Source of the DNA: Bacillota bacterium
Lineage (GTDB): Bacteria > Bacillota > Clostridia > DSM-8532
Length of the DNA stretch: 5,492 bases
Assembly: GCA_023459915.1 (NCBI GenBank)
Contig: JAEWSN010000198.1
Location: 1-5,492 of the forward strand
Direction: 5' to 3'
The notes under the pieces are model-generated. The model was not told where the DNA came from. It searched no databases and worked only from the letters and a program-made list of their open reading frames with translations. The position numbers were made by a program, and so were the translations under genes. The number at the start of each line of letters is the position of its first letter. Position 1 is the first letter of the stretch. Positions 4,735 through 5,492 of the stretch are shown here, in pieces.

Positions 4735-5492
4735 TCATGACTTGAATTGCTTCACCGAGTCGAGCAGCACCTGGGCGTTCTGCCCAATGGCATCTGTCTG
4801 CGAAACCACTTGTCCGGCAGAAGCACTGATGTCGCTGCTTCGGACGGCGATGCTGTTGACGCTTTCGGCCTGATCGTTGGTGGCTTCCGTGATTTCCGCA
4901 AGCGCCCGGGCCACCGACTGGATGGACGCGGTGAGCTCCTCGGAGGTCGCGGAGAAATCTGTCACCAGATCGCTGACGGTCTGGGCATCCTGGTTGTATT
5001 GGTCGCCGATGCCGACCATCCGGTCGTAGTCCGAAATGATGGGCCCGTTGATGAAATTGAGCATGCCCTTGGCGTTTTCGTTGAGGTTTTTCACCGCGGC
5101 CACCACCACGTCTGTGATGCCCCGTATTTCTGAAACCGCCTTGTTGGAACTTTCCGCCAGCTTGCGGATCTCCTCGGCGACGACCGCGAACCCGCGCCCG
5201 CTCTCACCGGCACGCGCAGCCTCGATGGCGGCATTGAGGGCGAGCAGGTTGGTCTGCTCCGTGATGGCCAGAATGGTTTCTGAGAGGAGCTGAATTTGGC
5301 TGACGCTGTTGGTCTCCTCGATGGCCCGCAACATGCCGGCCTTCGTGTTCTCGTACACGGTGACGGTTTCCTGCCGGGAATGAATGGCCTGGCGCTTCAT
5401 CTCCTCCGCGCGGTTGCGGATGGCGATGGCGTTTTCGGCGCCTTCTCCGGCCTTGATGGCGATGCTTTCCGATGCCTTTTCAATCTCGTCGG
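4735..5492 (-). CDS. Methyl-accepting chemotaxis protein, C-terminal signalling domain (partial)
   Basis: The frame is open from the right edge (first full codon at 5490) to TGA at 4737-4735, giving 251 residues of C-terminus. An internal ATG at 5400 is not the start, since coding continues upstream with typical heptad sequence. The receptor hairpin tip, which binds CheA and CheW, is the block from EQTNLLALNAAI through AGESGRGFAVVA to EEIRKLAESS, encoded at about 5259-5146. Long alpha-helical coiled-coil arms rich in Ala, Glu, Ser and Gln flank it and would carry the methylated Glu/Gln sites. The protein ends in VKQFKS without an NWETF-type CheR-tethering pentapeptide. The sensor, membrane segments and HAMP domain, if any, lie beyond the window, so ligand and topology are unknown. 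It converges on the dehydrogenase with 4 bp between the stop codons. Confidence 0.95.
   Translation of the reverse strand, partial: DEIEKASESIAIKAGEGAENAIAIRNRAEEMKRQAIHSRQETVTVYENTKAGMLRAIEETNSVSQIQLLSETILAITEQTNLLALNAAIEAARAGESGRGFAVVAEEIRKLAESSNKAVSEIRGITDVVVAAVKNLNENAKGMLNFINGPIISDYDRMVGIGDQYNQDAQTVSDLVTDFSATSEELTASIQSVARALAEITEATNDQAESVNSIAVRSSDISASAGQVVSQTDAIGQNAQVLLDSVKQFKS

Overview
The window looks like chromosomal DNA from a GC-rich member of the Bacillota, probably the Clostridia. The hints are strong purine-rich ribosome binding sites, an MreB-type C-terminus, a DUF2089 regulator, a clostridial-style chemotaxis receptor and a tRNA gene with encoded CCA. The lineage is inferred; nothing in the window fixes it.

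Layout, left to right. (1) The last 61 codons of an MreB/Mbl-type actin homologue, plus strand, cut by the window edge. (2) A 495-residue cytoplasmic-looking serine hydrolase of the beta-lactamase/PBP-like family, plus strand, ending at a strong hairpin terminator that can also serve the opposite strand. (3) A convergent intergenic region with an 18-bp direct repeat and a degenerate 12-bp tandem array that runs across the stop codon of the next gene. (4) A minus-strand two-gene operon joined by an ATGA overlap: a DUF2089 zinc-ribbon/HTH regulator, then a protein with an N-terminal SHOCT-like helical hairpin, eight 15-residue solenoid repeats carrying a regular ladder of cysteines, and a charged amphipathic C-terminus. 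Its promoter lies at the edge of a very AT-rich island with repeated AATCAA/TTGATT elements. (5) A plus-strand tRNA-Pro(UGG) with a near-consensus promoter. (6) A short-chain dehydrogenase/reductase with an unusual set of active-site residues. (7) The C-terminal signalling domain of a methyl-accepting chemotaxis protein on the minus strand, converging on the dehydrogenase with only 4 bp between the stop codons and cut by the right edge.

Most genes here are independent neighbours. The exception is the DUF2089/solenoid pair. Both proteins carry the same kind of short helical hairpin, at the C-terminus of the regulator and the N-terminus of the solenoid protein, and they are translationally coupled. 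This suggests a regulator/partner module, perhaps an envelope- or redox-stress sensor distantly like LiaX/YvlB systems. It is the best candidate in the window for an under-described system.
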